Source: Lineus longissimus
Taxonomy: Eukaryota; Nemertea; Pilidiophora; Heteronemertea; Lineidae
NCBI RefSeq assembly: GCF_910592395.1
Contig: NC_088309.1
Span: forward strand, 25,544,599 to 25,608,598
Length of the DNA stretch: 64,000 bases
Direction of reading: 5' to 3'
Part shown: one piece after another, positions 12,520 through 23,041 of the stretch
How the letters are laid out: each line of letters opens with the position of its first letter
Numbering within the stretch: position 1 is the stretch's first letter
The notes under the pieces: model-generated
The model's database searches: none
What the model saw: only the letters and a program-made list of their open reading frames with translations
What the model was told of the DNA's origin: nothing
Made by a program: the position numbers and the translations under genes

Positions 12520-14430
12520 ATGAAGACAGAGACATGGTGATCTGTACGAGCATGGAGACGACAACGTATCCCGCGCTCTAGGACCTGGTGATGTCAAACG
12601 CATGAACATGGATGTCTCGGGGATAGTTTTCTTCTATCAACTGTCTAGAGACACTGCGAATATGTACGAACTTGGAGAAGACAGCCTTCCTTTGGGCATG
12701 GCGAGCTCGATGGAGATGGGTGTCTACGGGATATGGTGGTCTTCTCGCACAACATTGTATCAGAGACAGGGTCATCTCTACGGACGTGGATCGGCGGGTC
12801 TATGGCGGGTGACCAAATTGAAGATGGGGGTCTTCGGGGTGTAGACATCTCCTCACAACATTGTGTCCGAGACAGGGCGATCTGTACGGACTAGGAGAAG
12901 ACGGCGGGTCTCCAGGACATGGCGGGTGATAACATTGAAGATGGAGGTCTTCAGGATCTGGTCATCTTCTCACAACTCTGTGCCAGAGAAAGGGTGATCT
13001 GTACGAACGTGGGGAAGACAGCGTGTCTCTTGGTCATGGTGATCTTGATGAAGATGGGTGTCTTCGGGATATGGTCGTCTTCTCACAACACTGTGCCAGG
13101 GACCTGGCATGATCTGTACGAACAAGGAGAAGACAGTGTGTCTCTAGGACGTGGTGATCTTGATGAAGATGGGTGTCTTCGGGATATGGTCGTCTTCTCA
13201 CAACACTGCACCAGGGACCTGGCATGATCTGTACGAACAAGGAGAAGGCAGCGTGTCTCTTGGCCATGGTGATCTTGATGAAGATGGGTATCTTCGGGAT
13301 ATGGTCGTCTTCTCACAACACTGTGCCAGGGGCATGGCATGATCTGTACGAACAAGGGGAAGAGAGCGTGTCTCTAGGACATGGTGAGTTCGATGGAGAT
13401 GGGTGTATTCGGGATATGGTCGTCTTCTCACAACACTGTGCCAGGGACATGGCATGATCTGTACGAAGAAGCAGAAGACAGCACGTCTCTAAGACATGGT
13501 GATCTCATTGGAGATGGGTGTGCTCGGGGTATGGTCGTCTCGATTCACACAGCATTTTGTACCAGGGACATGGTGATCTGCACGGACTTGAAGAAGATAG
13601 CTAGTGTCGAGGCGATAGTGTTCTTACTGAAGACGGGTGTCTTCGGGGTATGGTCGTCTTCTTACAACATTGTGCCAGAGACAGGGCGATCTGTACGAAC
13701 GTGGGGAAAACAGCGTGTTTTTTGGACATGGCGGACATCTTACTCAAGGTGGATGTCTTCGGGGTATGGTCGTCTTCTTACAACATTGTGCCAGAGACAG
13801 GGCGATCTGTACGAACGTGGGGAAAACAGCGTGTTTTTTGGACATGGCGGACATCTTACTCAAGGTGGATGTCTTCGGGGTATGGTCGTCTTCTTGCCAC
13901 ATTGTGCCAGGGACTTGGCGATCTGTACGAACATGGAGCAGACAGCGTGTATCTTGGACATGGTGATCTTGATGAAGATGGGTGTCTTCGAGATATGGTT
14001 GTCTTCTCACAACACTGGGTCAAAGACATGCCGATCTGTACGAACGTGAAGAAGACAGAAGGTCTCTAGGACACGGAGGGTAATCTTAATGCAGATGGAT
14101 GTCTTATGGATATGGTCATCTTATCACAACATTGTGCCAGAGACAGAGCGATCTGCACGGAGTTGGAGATGACTATCTTTGAAGATGGATGTGTCCTCGG
14201 GATATAGCCGTCTTCACACAACCTTGCACCGGAGACATGGCGATCTGTACGAACATGGGGAAGTCAGTGTGTCACTAGGACATGGCAATCTTCACAAAGA
14301 TGGGTTTCTGCGAGATGCGAAAATACGGTCATCTTCTCACAACATGGTGCCAGAGACATAGTGTTCTGTACGAATGTGGACCTGCTGGATATCTCAGGGA
14401 CACGGCTGTCTTCTCACTATCACAAGGAAA
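12520..14430 (+). repeat. Right arm: about 16 tandem units of 115 bp
   Basis: The landmark around GTCTTCGGGATATGGTCGTC recurs near 12728, 12836, 12953, 13066, 13181, 13296, 13411, 13526, 13645, 13761, 13877, 13990, 14107, 14199 and 14310, with a decayed copy near 12604. Spacing is exactly 115 bp for five central units. Because 115 is not a multiple of three, the frame shifts each copy, so this is not a repeat protein. Homogeneous central copies and decayed edges are typical of unequal exchange. Confidence 0.92.
13638..13869 (+). repeat. Perfect 116-bp duplication in the right arm
   Basis: 13638-13753 and 13754-13869 read identically over all 116 bp, including a private T6 run and ACATCTTACTCAAGG. 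Neighbouring units differ at many positions, so this is the most recent duplication step in the array. Confidence 0.9.
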
Positions 14431-14540
14431 GGAGATTTTAATCATTTGGTGGCGAGAACCACTGTCACAACCAGTGTTCTCCAAACTGATCCAACTCGCA
14501 TGGACACAAGACTCTCTTGGATGGTAAGCGTTTCTGCTTT

Positions 14541-15101
14541 GGTGGAAGGTACACCTCTTGATCTTCAGCTATGGTAGCACATTTCTTTTATTCAGTCTCC
14601 TTGAACTAGTTTGCTCTTAGAGACTAAAGTGGCCAAGGATCCTTGTGAGATACTGGCCGAGTGCAATCTCCTTTGATCCTAGATCTCTCAAGAGAAGTCA
14701 GTGTGAATCACAAGCATCAATGATCTCACAGGTAGAGAAGGGTCTTGGGGCATTGGCAAAAATGGCTGGCGAAGTGTCACCTTTGGTTACAGTTGTCCAG
14801 CAAGTTGGTTGTCCTTGTGTGTTGTGACCATCTGAGAGCAAGGTTTTATCCGCAAGTTTTGATTGGAATTGATGGGGCGACTGTCAATAAGGATTAGAGT
14901 GGGAACTGTGGTGTGGGTTGAGACACCCCAGACCTCAACACAATACTTTTGGTCAGTGTTGACAGGCACTACCTAATCATTGGACAGGTGATCTGCTTGG
15001 ACTGTCCGCATGGTTGGTTGTGACTATGTCCTCAGAACACAAATAATTGAGACAATTGAATGATCTGTATGGATATGAATAGGAACAACAATTCTTCTCT
15101 A
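14541..15101. other. Intergenic sequence beyond the foldback
   Basis: No gene or clear repeat is seen. A TAGATCTCTCAA segment near 14,680 is loosely inverted relative to one near 11,150, which may be residual homology of the outer arms. Confidence 0.4.
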
Positions 15102-15188
15102 CAGGGTGGCCCAGAAAACTTTTTCCTTGCACAATAGTATTCTATTGTGTATCCATTGTGCGAGGGAAACGTTTTCTGGGTCACCCTG
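15102..15188. mobile_element. 87-bp TA-flanked hairpin MITE
   Basis: The element starts CAGGGTGGCCCAGAAAAC and ends GTTTTCTGGGTCACCCTG, with TA at 15100-15101 and TA at 15189-15190 as target-site duplication. The two halves pair along most of the length. The TA target and CAGGGTG end are those of Tc1/mariner-superfamily elements; it has no coding capacity and depends on a transposase supplied elsewhere. Confidence 0.85.
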
Positions 15189-15289
15189 TAGTCAATGCGA
15201 GTCCATTGGCCTTATCGGCCTGATAGAATGTTAGTGAAGAGCAAACCACAACAACATGGTCAGCTAAGAGTGATGAACAATTACAAAGT

Positions 15290-18065
15290 ATGTATTCTTT
15301 TACAATTTTTATTTTTCCTTGTACTGAAATAATGGAATGCCAGAGCTTAACTAGATAATCTCAGAAGGATGAGTGGTATGGAAAGAAACTTGATTATTTT
15401 CTCTTAAACATTAATCACACTTACTAAACTTTACAGGGCCGAAAATATAGATAGTTTCTGGTTGCAGGTAATGTTTTATCTATATCATTACACTCTGCAC
15501 AGATTATAATTTCCAATAGATATTGACAGTGAAATGTGAAAGCATAGCTCAAACATGGTGATACATGTATTTCATAGTTATGATTTTAACTACAGATTCA
15601 CTGCACACAAAAAGAGTTAAATTCGAAAGCACATTAATCTTTCAATGAAGTAGGCAGTTTTTTCCGTCTCAGTTGTACGAGGTAATTCACTATTTAGCAA
15701 GATAAAGCAAACTTTCCTAAGGTTGCAGGTGAATATGATCCACTCACGAAGACGACGCCAGGATAGTGATTCATTGAAGTCCCAGTTTAATCTTCAATAA
15801 ATCCTACCTGAGCCACCTACAGTGAACTTAGCAACTGCAAAAACTTTGCTATGTCTGATGCCCGCTTTTGCCTGTTAGCCAAAATACTGTCGAAATTCTT
15901 AATCTTATAAATACAATTCAAAAAATATCATGCAAGGCTGAGAGATTTCAAAATATTTCCAGACAAAGAGCGATGGCACCGACAAAACAACAAATTTTGA
16001 CACCATCCTTAGGAAAGTCCCATATAACAATAACCTAACAGTAATTGTGATGAATTTTATCGAACTGCTCCAAGTATTTCATGTTACATCTCAGTACTGG
16101 CTTCCTCTACATCTAACACAACAGTATATAAACCCACCCGTCCCTTGCACATTTAAGAATATAGAGCCGCCCAAACAAAAACTAGCCAATTAACCCTTCT
16201 GAATAATAATCTTAATCTAACATCAGGACTGTTAGCTGACAAGAGCAGATGTGAACTGAAACTGCTCAGAAACTAAATCACCCCAATGGGTAAGGATGAA
16301 CAGGTTACATTCTCCTCATTTCAAAGTCAGACCTTTGGGAGGGGCAGGCGTTCTTTTTTTCAGTTTACATTCACATCATGTCAGGCAAGTTACAACGTGG
16401 ATCACGATTCGAGTGAAGTCCGCCCAACCACCACAAGATGTTCTAACTTGTATGATTTCCTAACAAATATCTCAGCAATATGAACAGGATAACCAGTGAA
16501 GACAAACGTACAACCTACTCTCTCTTTTGTCTGGCAGGTATTTCGACCTTGGACATATCGAACCAATTCTCTCAACTGGCACTACCTCTGTATTTCACCC
16601 AGTTCAGTTCAGCCATTATCCCATTCTGGAATTGAGCCTGTATGTTCGTTTACAGTGGTTAACGAGGAATAGATTCTTATGACTAAAGGTCAACATCAAT
16701 CTACAATGGCACACCAAGCATTTTGTTCGGTAAAGAGTTAAAGTATAAGTTTCATACACTTCAACATCAAGGGTTAACATAATAATAGGCCTTGTCAAGG
16801 ATTCTGCGCATCCAGACCAGAATGGTACAGGCCAAGAAAAAGTTAACCCTTGACAGGTCTAGATTGAATGAAATGGACATGTCTTCAACGACAGGCACAG
16901 CCTTCCATGTGCCCTCCACATACAGTTAGTTTGGAATGAGGAGATAAGGGTGAACATGCCCACAAGCACAAATAGATACTTCCGACATTTAGTACACAAA
17001 GCACAGTTATGTACCTGCACCATACAGAAAAATTGGACATTTCGTTGCACATGAATGGTAGCTGATGTATACAGTGGGACATTGCCCAAGAACCACATAT
17101 TACTACACTAAGTGCTGGTCAGTGTATCTGTCAGCAAGGTTAAATTGTATACAAACTAGATGAATTGCTCGCACTAATTTTATCATATAACATATAAATT
17201 AGCTTTTAAATTTTATTGCCAACCAACCAGAGTTTGGTAATAGTACATGTATCTGGGGGAAAATAGTTTAGAAAGGAGTGCCTGACTGTTGGCTGTAACA
17301 TGCAAGCCTCAGATAGTAATTGCACTCCATGCCCTTCTTAGAATTTTTGAGACACCATTTTTTCATTATAAAAAGAATCACACGTGGAAATGACACTGGA
17401 ACATTTATAAAATGCACCCACAGTGAAGAAAAATTGCAGTGTAAATACTTAAAGGTAAAAAACAATTGTCATCAGGTATTTACACATGGTCAGTTAAAGA
17501 GATACCAACTTCCTTTATTTCAGCAACTACCCAACCCCTTTGAGAAGATGTTCTTGTTGTGAATGTAACTGCAGAGTCGAGGATATATTTGCAACGCTTT
17601 GCAAATACTTTCAGTGAGCGTTGACAAAATTTAACTGCCATATATTTTCATGGTTAATGCAACACAGCTGACATTTTTGCCTGTTTTAAGTTCTCATTCT
17701 GCAGTGCAAAAATTGTGAAAGTAAGACGTCTGCAAAAATTCCCAGTTTACAATAATTACAGTTGGAGATCAAGAGAAACAATACTTTTCAAGGTTGGAAG
17801 AAAAAACATCCAATCATCTAAGATCGCCAGACTGAGAGTTTTTATCAAAAATTACTAGAGTACATGAAGTATCAAATAAAAATCTCAATGAGGATACCCA
17901 ATACTCAAGGAAAGCTTGTCATAAGAGTTTTTGCACTCAGGCACCTATGGGTCCATTCAAATAAAGGACAAAGCAAGAATTTTTGATGGAATAATTTCTT
18001 TTTGTTTGGATGCAGTATGTTGGGTATCCTCTTCACACTTTAAAATTGTCTAGTGAATTGGGGAG
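15290..18065 (-). other. Probable PDIA3 3' UTR
   Basis: No coding sequence is recognised. The region reads T/G-rich on the minus strand, consistent with transcribed 3' UTR of PDIA3. Minus-strand AATAAA hexamers lie at 17514-17519, 17212-17217 and 15308-15313, so 3' UTRs of about 0.6 to 2.8 kb are possible. Which is used cannot be told from sequence. Confidence 0.45.
15308..15313 (-). promoter_or_regulatory. Candidate distal PDIA3 polyadenylation signal
   Basis: TTTATT on the plus strand is AATAAA on the minus strand, just before the MITE and repeat block. It would mark the farthest plausible PDIA3 transcript end. Confidence 0.35.
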
Positions 18066-18149
18066 TTATAGTTCAGACTTGGCCTCAACGATTGGGTCGG
18101 ACGCCTCGTTCTTTAGGTACTTGATAAAGTCTGGCACTTCACGGCCCAT
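18066..18149 (-). CDS. PDIA3: PDIA3 exon 13: C-terminal helix and KSEL tail
   Basis: The exon encodes [19 protein letters not shown], then IVEAKSEL and TAA (18066-18068). KSEL is a plausible KDEL-receptor ligand; vertebrate ERp57 ends QEDL. Confidence 0.94.
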   Translation of the reverse strand: MGREVPDFIKYLKNEASDPIVEAKSEL

Positions 18150-21100
18150 CTGCAATGAAGGACAGTAGAAATGGAGGTAAAGGTTTAATCATATAGCAGG
18201 GGTCATCAATACTGATCAACATTTCAAACCAGTACAAAAGGTATCTAGGGGAAGCGATTATTTACGAATGGCAGCTTTTATTGAATGTTGATCGATATTT
18301 TCAATAATCACCATGTGCAATTTGAATAAATATGCTTAGTAGTACCAGTACATGTTCGTGCTTGGGAGCCCAAAACAATTTGGACCTTTTCATTTGCTTT
18401 TTTCTTTGAAGAAATGAGATGCTTTGACCAAGGTAAAGTATCATCGTCACTACTCACCTCGTATTTCTTTGGGTTCTGTTTATCTCCTTTTGGTGAGAAG
18501 TAAATAGTTGGGAACCTGCAAACGAAAAAAGTTCACCATTTATCACGCAACCCATCTACCTGCCACCTGCCACACTGAAAGATGTTCAACAGTAATTCTA
18601 ATAGGGAGCATCATCACAGAACTTGGAAGCAGATCACAGGACTGAGTACAATACAGACAATCCTGAAGCCCGACTTCAGCGAAGAGCTAAAGTCCTGCAG
18701 AAAATGGCCCTTTTTGTCAGGGCCCTGCCGGAGTATTGAATCATCACTACAATCTGTCCTCTGAAGAATAAGGGTTTGTCTAATTTTTTTTTACAAGAAG
18801 TACGCTATCGTTCTTAAACAGTGACGATCTGCTGACTTTTTGGAAAGCATCTCCAAAAAGTTCAACAAAATGTATTTACTTACCCTCTCACATCATAAGG
18901 AGCAGGCACATCATTAGCAGTGGCATCCATCTTTGCAATTACAAGGTTTTCATTGGCTTTGAGCTAAAAATAGATAAAATGGTTAGAATAATATCATAAC
19001 CTGAGCTGGCAAGTCTTTCAGCACATAGGAACATGGATGTCCAGTTTATCAAATCAATGTTGATATAGTCGACAGCACTGCCATCTAGCAACAAGTCAAT
19101 GAACTGAACAGACCAAGAGCAAAACATGACTTTCAGAGAGATTTAACATATGGGACCCAATCATGGTATAACAGGTCAACTTTACCCCAAATGACATCAA
19201 ATGTGTATAATATCGAATCTAACTCTCTTTCCACATTTTGAAGCAAGATACGAATATGAACCTACCTTTTCTCCTAATTCATTATATTTTGGTTCTAAAC
19301 TTTTGCAGTGGCCACACCACGGTGCATAAAATTCAATAAGTACATCCTTAGTCTCATCATTGACTATCTTGTCGAATTCTGATCCAACCACAACCTGAAA
19401 AACACATTTTGGAACCAGTCAATAGAAAGTCTGGAAATATTCAAAGCAGTCAGATCTAAGTGCAAATCATGCAGTTTTAAATGGGACAATTTATGGTACA
19501 TGATTCAACTCATCATGCATGCCATGTATTTCATGGTTTTGAATTGAATTATAGCCCAATATTGTTATGCAATTTGTACGGATACAATCAAATGCCCTCA
19601 CCTTAACTGGACCATCATTGCTGGCTGGTACTGGTTCAGATTTTATAAACGCCTCAACTTTTCCATCCAAAAAGCTGTTGACAAAACTTTCAAATGTCTT
19701 TAAACTGAAAGAAGAAATTATTGATGAATTAACTCTAATCTAAAGGACAATGATCTTGTCAGGCAAAAACACAGAGTCGAGAGCATATGAGGTCTGATTT
19801 TCCTTTTTATGCATTGCCAGTACTTGGGTAATTTCTGAGAATGAAACAGAAGGTTACTGAGATTTTCAAAATAAAATTACCTGAATTTTTCTGTCATTTT
19901 GTATTTGCGTTCTTTCTGGTCCTTGCAGCAGACGATCGGATCCTTGGAACCTGGTTCAGCGGCCAGACCACATTCTTGAGCTTCTTGCGTCATGGCAGCA
20001 AGGTTGGCAATGGCAAAGAAGGCTTCTTTGTTGACAAATTTCTTTCCGACCTTCATTACCCTGAAAATGAGAATGGAATTCTTTCATCACTTGACTGAAA
20101 TACACAATTTGCACATGCAATGTCCTTGCTACATTCAGGAGGGCTATCTTAGAGACAACACTTCTTGAGTCATCTATCTTGTTTTCTTACCTGTTTCTCC
20201 AGTAGTTTGATCCCTTGGCATTGTGTAAGTAGTCCACATCATAGTAGACAGTGCACAGTGGTCGTGACTTGAAGTACCCCTCATTTCCTGCAGTTTTAAG
20301 ACCAACAACCCCAAACCTGTGAAAGAAAGGAAATAGGATTCAAGTACATATATAAACAAATTTAAAGCAAAAAGACAAGTCACCTCAATTTATGCTTATT
20401 ACAGTTCCTGAGTTATCATGTAAATGGGCACATGACAAAAAATACTTGCGCATTTTCTTTGATCCACGTTTCTAGATCCACTCCAGCTTCATATGTTACA
20501 GTGGATTCTTCCAACGGGGTCGACATTGAGGCTGGACGGTAAACGACCACAGTACTGAAACAATGAGCAGACAAAAGATGACTAACTGTTCAAGAATAAC
20601 AACACTGTTTTGAATTCAGCCAGTAGCTATTCTGTACTCTTTTACAGCAGTATTTTTGCAACCAAACTCTGAACAAATCCAACATGCCAGGACGGCCAAT
20701 TTTTGAACCTGGTACACACAGCTAGTTCAATTTTCAAGATTCTAATTCCAGATTTTGTTCGATGTGTTAGTTGCAAATCCTGGGATTAGCCTCGTTGATC
20801 ATGTAAATGAGTGACTTATCTCTCGAGATAAAGCTGAAGGCAGCTGCACTCACACGCAAGATCCCAAACAATTTGCATTTCACTTTGCTCTTATCTCACT
20901 TACTCTTTTTTCCCCAACTCATTGGCAGCATCTGCATCATACGTGTGTCCGAAACGGAAGAGGTCGCTCTTATCAGCAAACTTCTTAAATGACTTGGCCA
21001 AAGCACTCGTATCACTAGTGAAGAAGCCTAGAAAGATCCATGTAAAAGAGGGCTAGCTACATTGTAGGAGTGGAGTCTGTAATGCAGTTGTTGTTAAGAT

Positions 21101-23041
21101 CCAGATCAATGTTTTAAGAGAAAATCCACTTAGTACTGCTAATAGACTATCTTTCAGATCCAAGTAGAATGTTTTGGCGTCAACTGGGAGGTTTCAGATG
21201 TGCCTCTTTTGTACTTTCACTGCTTTAAGTAAGCACTGTATCAATCAGCAACTCTTGATACCTCACAGTGCTTCACCAAAACCTACGATAATGACAGTTA
21301 TTGTGGAGTGCTTCTCGAAACAGATTCTGGTCAGTGTAAAAAAGCTGTCACTATTATTTTTCATAGTTTATAATTCTACAAATCTTGTTCATGCCTGAAT
21401 GGTAATGGAATACTTGCCAACAACACTGTGATCAGTTCCTGCAGCTGCTGTGAAGTCCTTGATTTCAGCGGCAGTGCTCATTTCCTTGGACGATGGTCCG
21501 GCCTGCTTCTTCATGAAGGAAACAATACCATCTGGAAAAAATAATCGTGAGATACTTGAAGTTTTTTTCAAATCAAAAATAGAAACTGTCAAAATATGCG
21601 TAGGTTAGTGAGGCATCAGTTAATCTGGACACCTTCCATGCTATTCATCAGTACTTTTTCCTCTCATGACCAACAAAACGTTAGTGTGAAAAAGTTACTA
21701 CAAAGGCAGGGTTGAATCAACGTCTTCACCCAAAAGGATATTTGATCTCCTGACACTGACAGTGACAGCCACCTCTCGCCAGTATGATGCCAACTATGCT
21801 TTGGTAGAGATACAAAAGCAGACAGATGGAAAAATATCTATTCTACAAACCGGCTTGTCTTGGGCCGTCGTAATCTGATGCCACTTCACCATTCTTGAAG
21901 ATTTTCAGCGTTGGGTAGCCTGAGACACCATGCTTACTGCAGGAATCTTTCCCATCTGCTGTGCAGTCCACCTGAAAGATAAAACAAGAACCGTCAAACC
22001 AATAGTATGACCTCTGATGCAAATTTGGTATGTGAAGGGGAGGTTTAAGTAAACACAGAATTAACCGATGATTGACTAACTTTCAGTGTTCTTGTCATTA
22101 CTGATGAGGAACAATATCACTGGGAGCCGGCAGCATATTATAACGTTAGTAGTTCAATACACAATAGTTTTGTCCACAAAAGGTTCTAGTGCTAGTCCGC
22201 CTGCTGTCAAACTCACCTTGACTAAATGAACTGGTGGGTCGTTTGCAAGCAATCTAGAGGAGGCATCATCAAATTCAGGAGCTAATCTTTTACAATGGCC
22301 ACACCTAAATAAAGGGAAAAATGAAAACTGTATGGCATGTGGTCTAAATGGAGTGACGTAGCAAGTGGGTATTCTAATCATTGCCAACAACTGGCAGATA
22401 TTGATTATCAATCCGAGCCCAACATGTGTAATTGATTTTCATCAAAGTTACAATGAATGGAGTAATGGAACACAACCACAACGTGTACCACAAATCAGAA
22501 GTTCATATTAATCATAAGCTTGCTTTTCCTATTTTTGACTGCATGAATAACTTTTTTCTCCCAATGCCAATGGGAAGAACAAGATTAAGATAAACGAATC
22601 GGAATGATGATGATGATAGCCTACGCCCACATCATGAAATGTCGCAACCAACGGGAGGCAGCGCAGCCGAACAGTCTCGACTCTATAAGATCTGGCTCAG
22701 GTACATTAATTACACTCACAACCTACAGGGAACACTTTTATCAAGTGTGACCCTAACCCATCACCCTGCTGCACTGCACGGATGCTGGTATCATGGGCTA
22801 TGCAGCATTTGCAGTGCATGCAATGCATGCAATGCACGCAAGGCAAGAAATTACACTGAACGACCAACCGACCGGCAACAAAACGATGACAACAAAATTA
22901 CCATGGTGCATAAAATTTCACCAAAGCCGTATCGAATCCTTCAAGCGTCGATTGAAAGTTGGCATCTCCAAGCTCGACAACGTCAGAAGCCGCAGCCAAA
23001 GCACAGAAAACGGCAGAAAACAGCAAGACCGGTCGCATCAT
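18066..23041 (-). CDS. PDIA3: Protein disulfide isomerase A3 (ERp57-like), complete, 13 exons
   Basis: This gene encodes an ER-lumen thiol oxidoreductase that works with calnexin and calreticulin in folding glycoproteins. Thirteen exons (22902-23041, 22217-22304, 21851-21971, 21418-21531, 20904-21027, 20450-20554, 20191-20316, 19881-20060, 19602-19704, 19266-19394, 18884-18963, 18458-18515, 18066-18149) sum to 1452 nt: 483 residues plus stop, in frame at every junction; human ERp57 precursor has 505. Order is signal peptide, thioredoxin a domain with FYAPW-CGHC, b and b' domains, a' domain with FYAPWCGHC, then C-terminal KSEL, a KDEL-type retention signal. The b' block [11 protein letters not shown] keeps the Lys and Arg that in human ERp57 contact the calnexin/calreticulin P domain, favouring PDIA3 over PDIA1 or PDIA4. 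Two introns have GC donors. Confidence 0.96.
18458..18515 (-). CDS. PDIA3: PDIA3 exon 12
   Basis: A short exon of 58 bases encoding [19 protein letters not shown], which includes the a' cis-proline (FPT). Donor gtgagt. Confidence 0.94.
18884..18963 (-). CDS. PDIA3: PDIA3 exon 11
   Basis: The peptide [20 protein letters not shown], then APYDVRG, is the a' domain core. Donor gtaagt; two bases carry over. Confidence 0.94.
19266..19394 (-). CDS. PDIA3: PDIA3 exon 10: second CGHC active site
   Basis: A 43-codon, phase 0-0 exon: [20 protein letters not shown], then [20 protein letters not shown]. It holds the complete a' active site. Donor gtaggt. Confidence 0.96.
19602..19704 (-). CDS. PDIA3: PDIA3 exon 9: b' to a' linker
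   Basis: The exon encodes [20 protein letters not shown], then [14 protein letters not shown], which matches the family [15 protein letters not shown] linker. Donor gtgagg. Confidence 0.94.
19881..20060 (-). CDS. PDIA3: PDIA3 exon 8: domain b'
   Basis: The exon starts [20 protein letters not shown] (vertebrate VMMVAKKFLDAG...FAVA). Odd for the family, it carries an adjacent Cys pair in DPIVCCKDQ plus a Cys in QECGL, where vertebrate ERp57 has no cysteine that I recall; their role is unknown. Confidence 0.92.
20191..20316 (-). CDS. PDIA3: PDIA3 exon 7: domain b' with P-domain contact block
   Basis: The exon encodes [19 protein letters not shown], then [21 protein letters not shown]. The YYDVDY and [11 protein letters not shown] blocks are near-identical to vertebrate ERp57, where the Lys and Arg bind the calnexin/calreticulin tip. 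Confidence 0.95.
20450..20554 (-). CDS. PDIA3: PDIA3 exon 6, with GC donor
   Basis: The peptide is [20 protein letters not shown] and onward to [10 protein letters not shown]. The following exon needs two carried bases (GC + G gives Ala), which fixes the donor as GCAAGTATT at 20449. A GT three bases downstream gives the wrong phase. Confidence 0.9.
20904..21027 (-). CDS. PDIA3: PDIA3 exon 5: domain b
   Basis: The peptide begins (G)[19 protein letters not shown] and continues [21 protein letters not shown], matching the ERp57 b domain (VGFFDDSF...RFAHTN). The donor is gtaagt at 20903-20898. Confidence 0.93.
21418..21531 (-). CDS. PDIA3: PDIA3 exon 4, with GC donor
   Basis: The peptide [20 protein letters not shown] is the family's boundary between a and b domains. 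The frame to exon 5 (VVG then FFTSD) requires the intron to begin GCAAGTATT after base 21418. The nearest GT sites give a wrong phase or delete the conserved VVG. Confidence 0.9.
21851..21971 (-). CDS. PDIA3: PDIA3 exon 3: rest of domain a
   Basis: The exon starts [20 protein letters not shown], containing the conserved cis-proline of the thioredoxin fold (GYPT), and ends YDGPRQA. One base carries over to exon 4. Confidence 0.94.
22217..22304 (-). CDS. PDIA3: PDIA3 exon 2: first CGHC active site
   Basis: The exon completes the Trp codon and reads [20 protein letters not shown], then NDPPVHLVK. It contains both catalytic cysteines of the a domain. Acceptor tttag, donor gtgagt. Confidence 0.94.
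22811..22840. repeat. 9-bp TGCATGCAA-type tandem repeat in PDIA3 intron 1
   Basis: About three copies of a GCATGCAAT-like unit run in a row inside the first intron. The unit is itself near-palindromic. Confidence 0.75.
22902..23041 (-). CDS. PDIA3: PDIA3 exon 1: signal peptide and start of domain a
   Basis: Two adjacent ATGs (23039-23041 and 23036-23038) open the frame; I take the first. The peptide [19 protein letters not shown] is a typical signal peptide, followed by [12 protein letters not shown] and ending FYAPW, split in the Trp codon (TG|G). The donor is gtaatt. Confidence 0.94.

Larger units (their letters stand above)
10280..14540. repeat. Foldback-like inverted repeat built from 115-bp tandem units
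   Basis: Two arms carry the same roughly 115-bp unit in opposite orientations around a spacer of about 270 bp. Left-arm units read GTTGTGAGAAGACGGCCATA; right-arm units read its reverse complement family TATGGTCGTCTTCTCACAAC. Repeats decay outward: degenerate copies reach about 10,600 on the left. A short inverted match (GAAACGCTTC near 10,285 against AAGCGTTTCT near 14,527) suggests the symmetry reaches 10.28 and 14.54 kb. The architecture resembles Drosophila FB and sea-urchin TU foldback elements. No transposase is seen. It lies between the converging 3' ends of MEF2 and PDIA3. Confidence 0.75.

Noticed and set aside
13381-14069. Overlapping long ORFs (up to 222 codons) in the right tandem array
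   Set aside because: The 115-bp period is not divisible by three, ORFs appear in several frames and both strands at once, and no protein family is recognised. They are products of repetition.
21410-21430. GT donors near the end of PDIA3 exon 4
   Set aside because: They give the wrong phase or delete the conserved VVG before FF; the GC donor preserves both.
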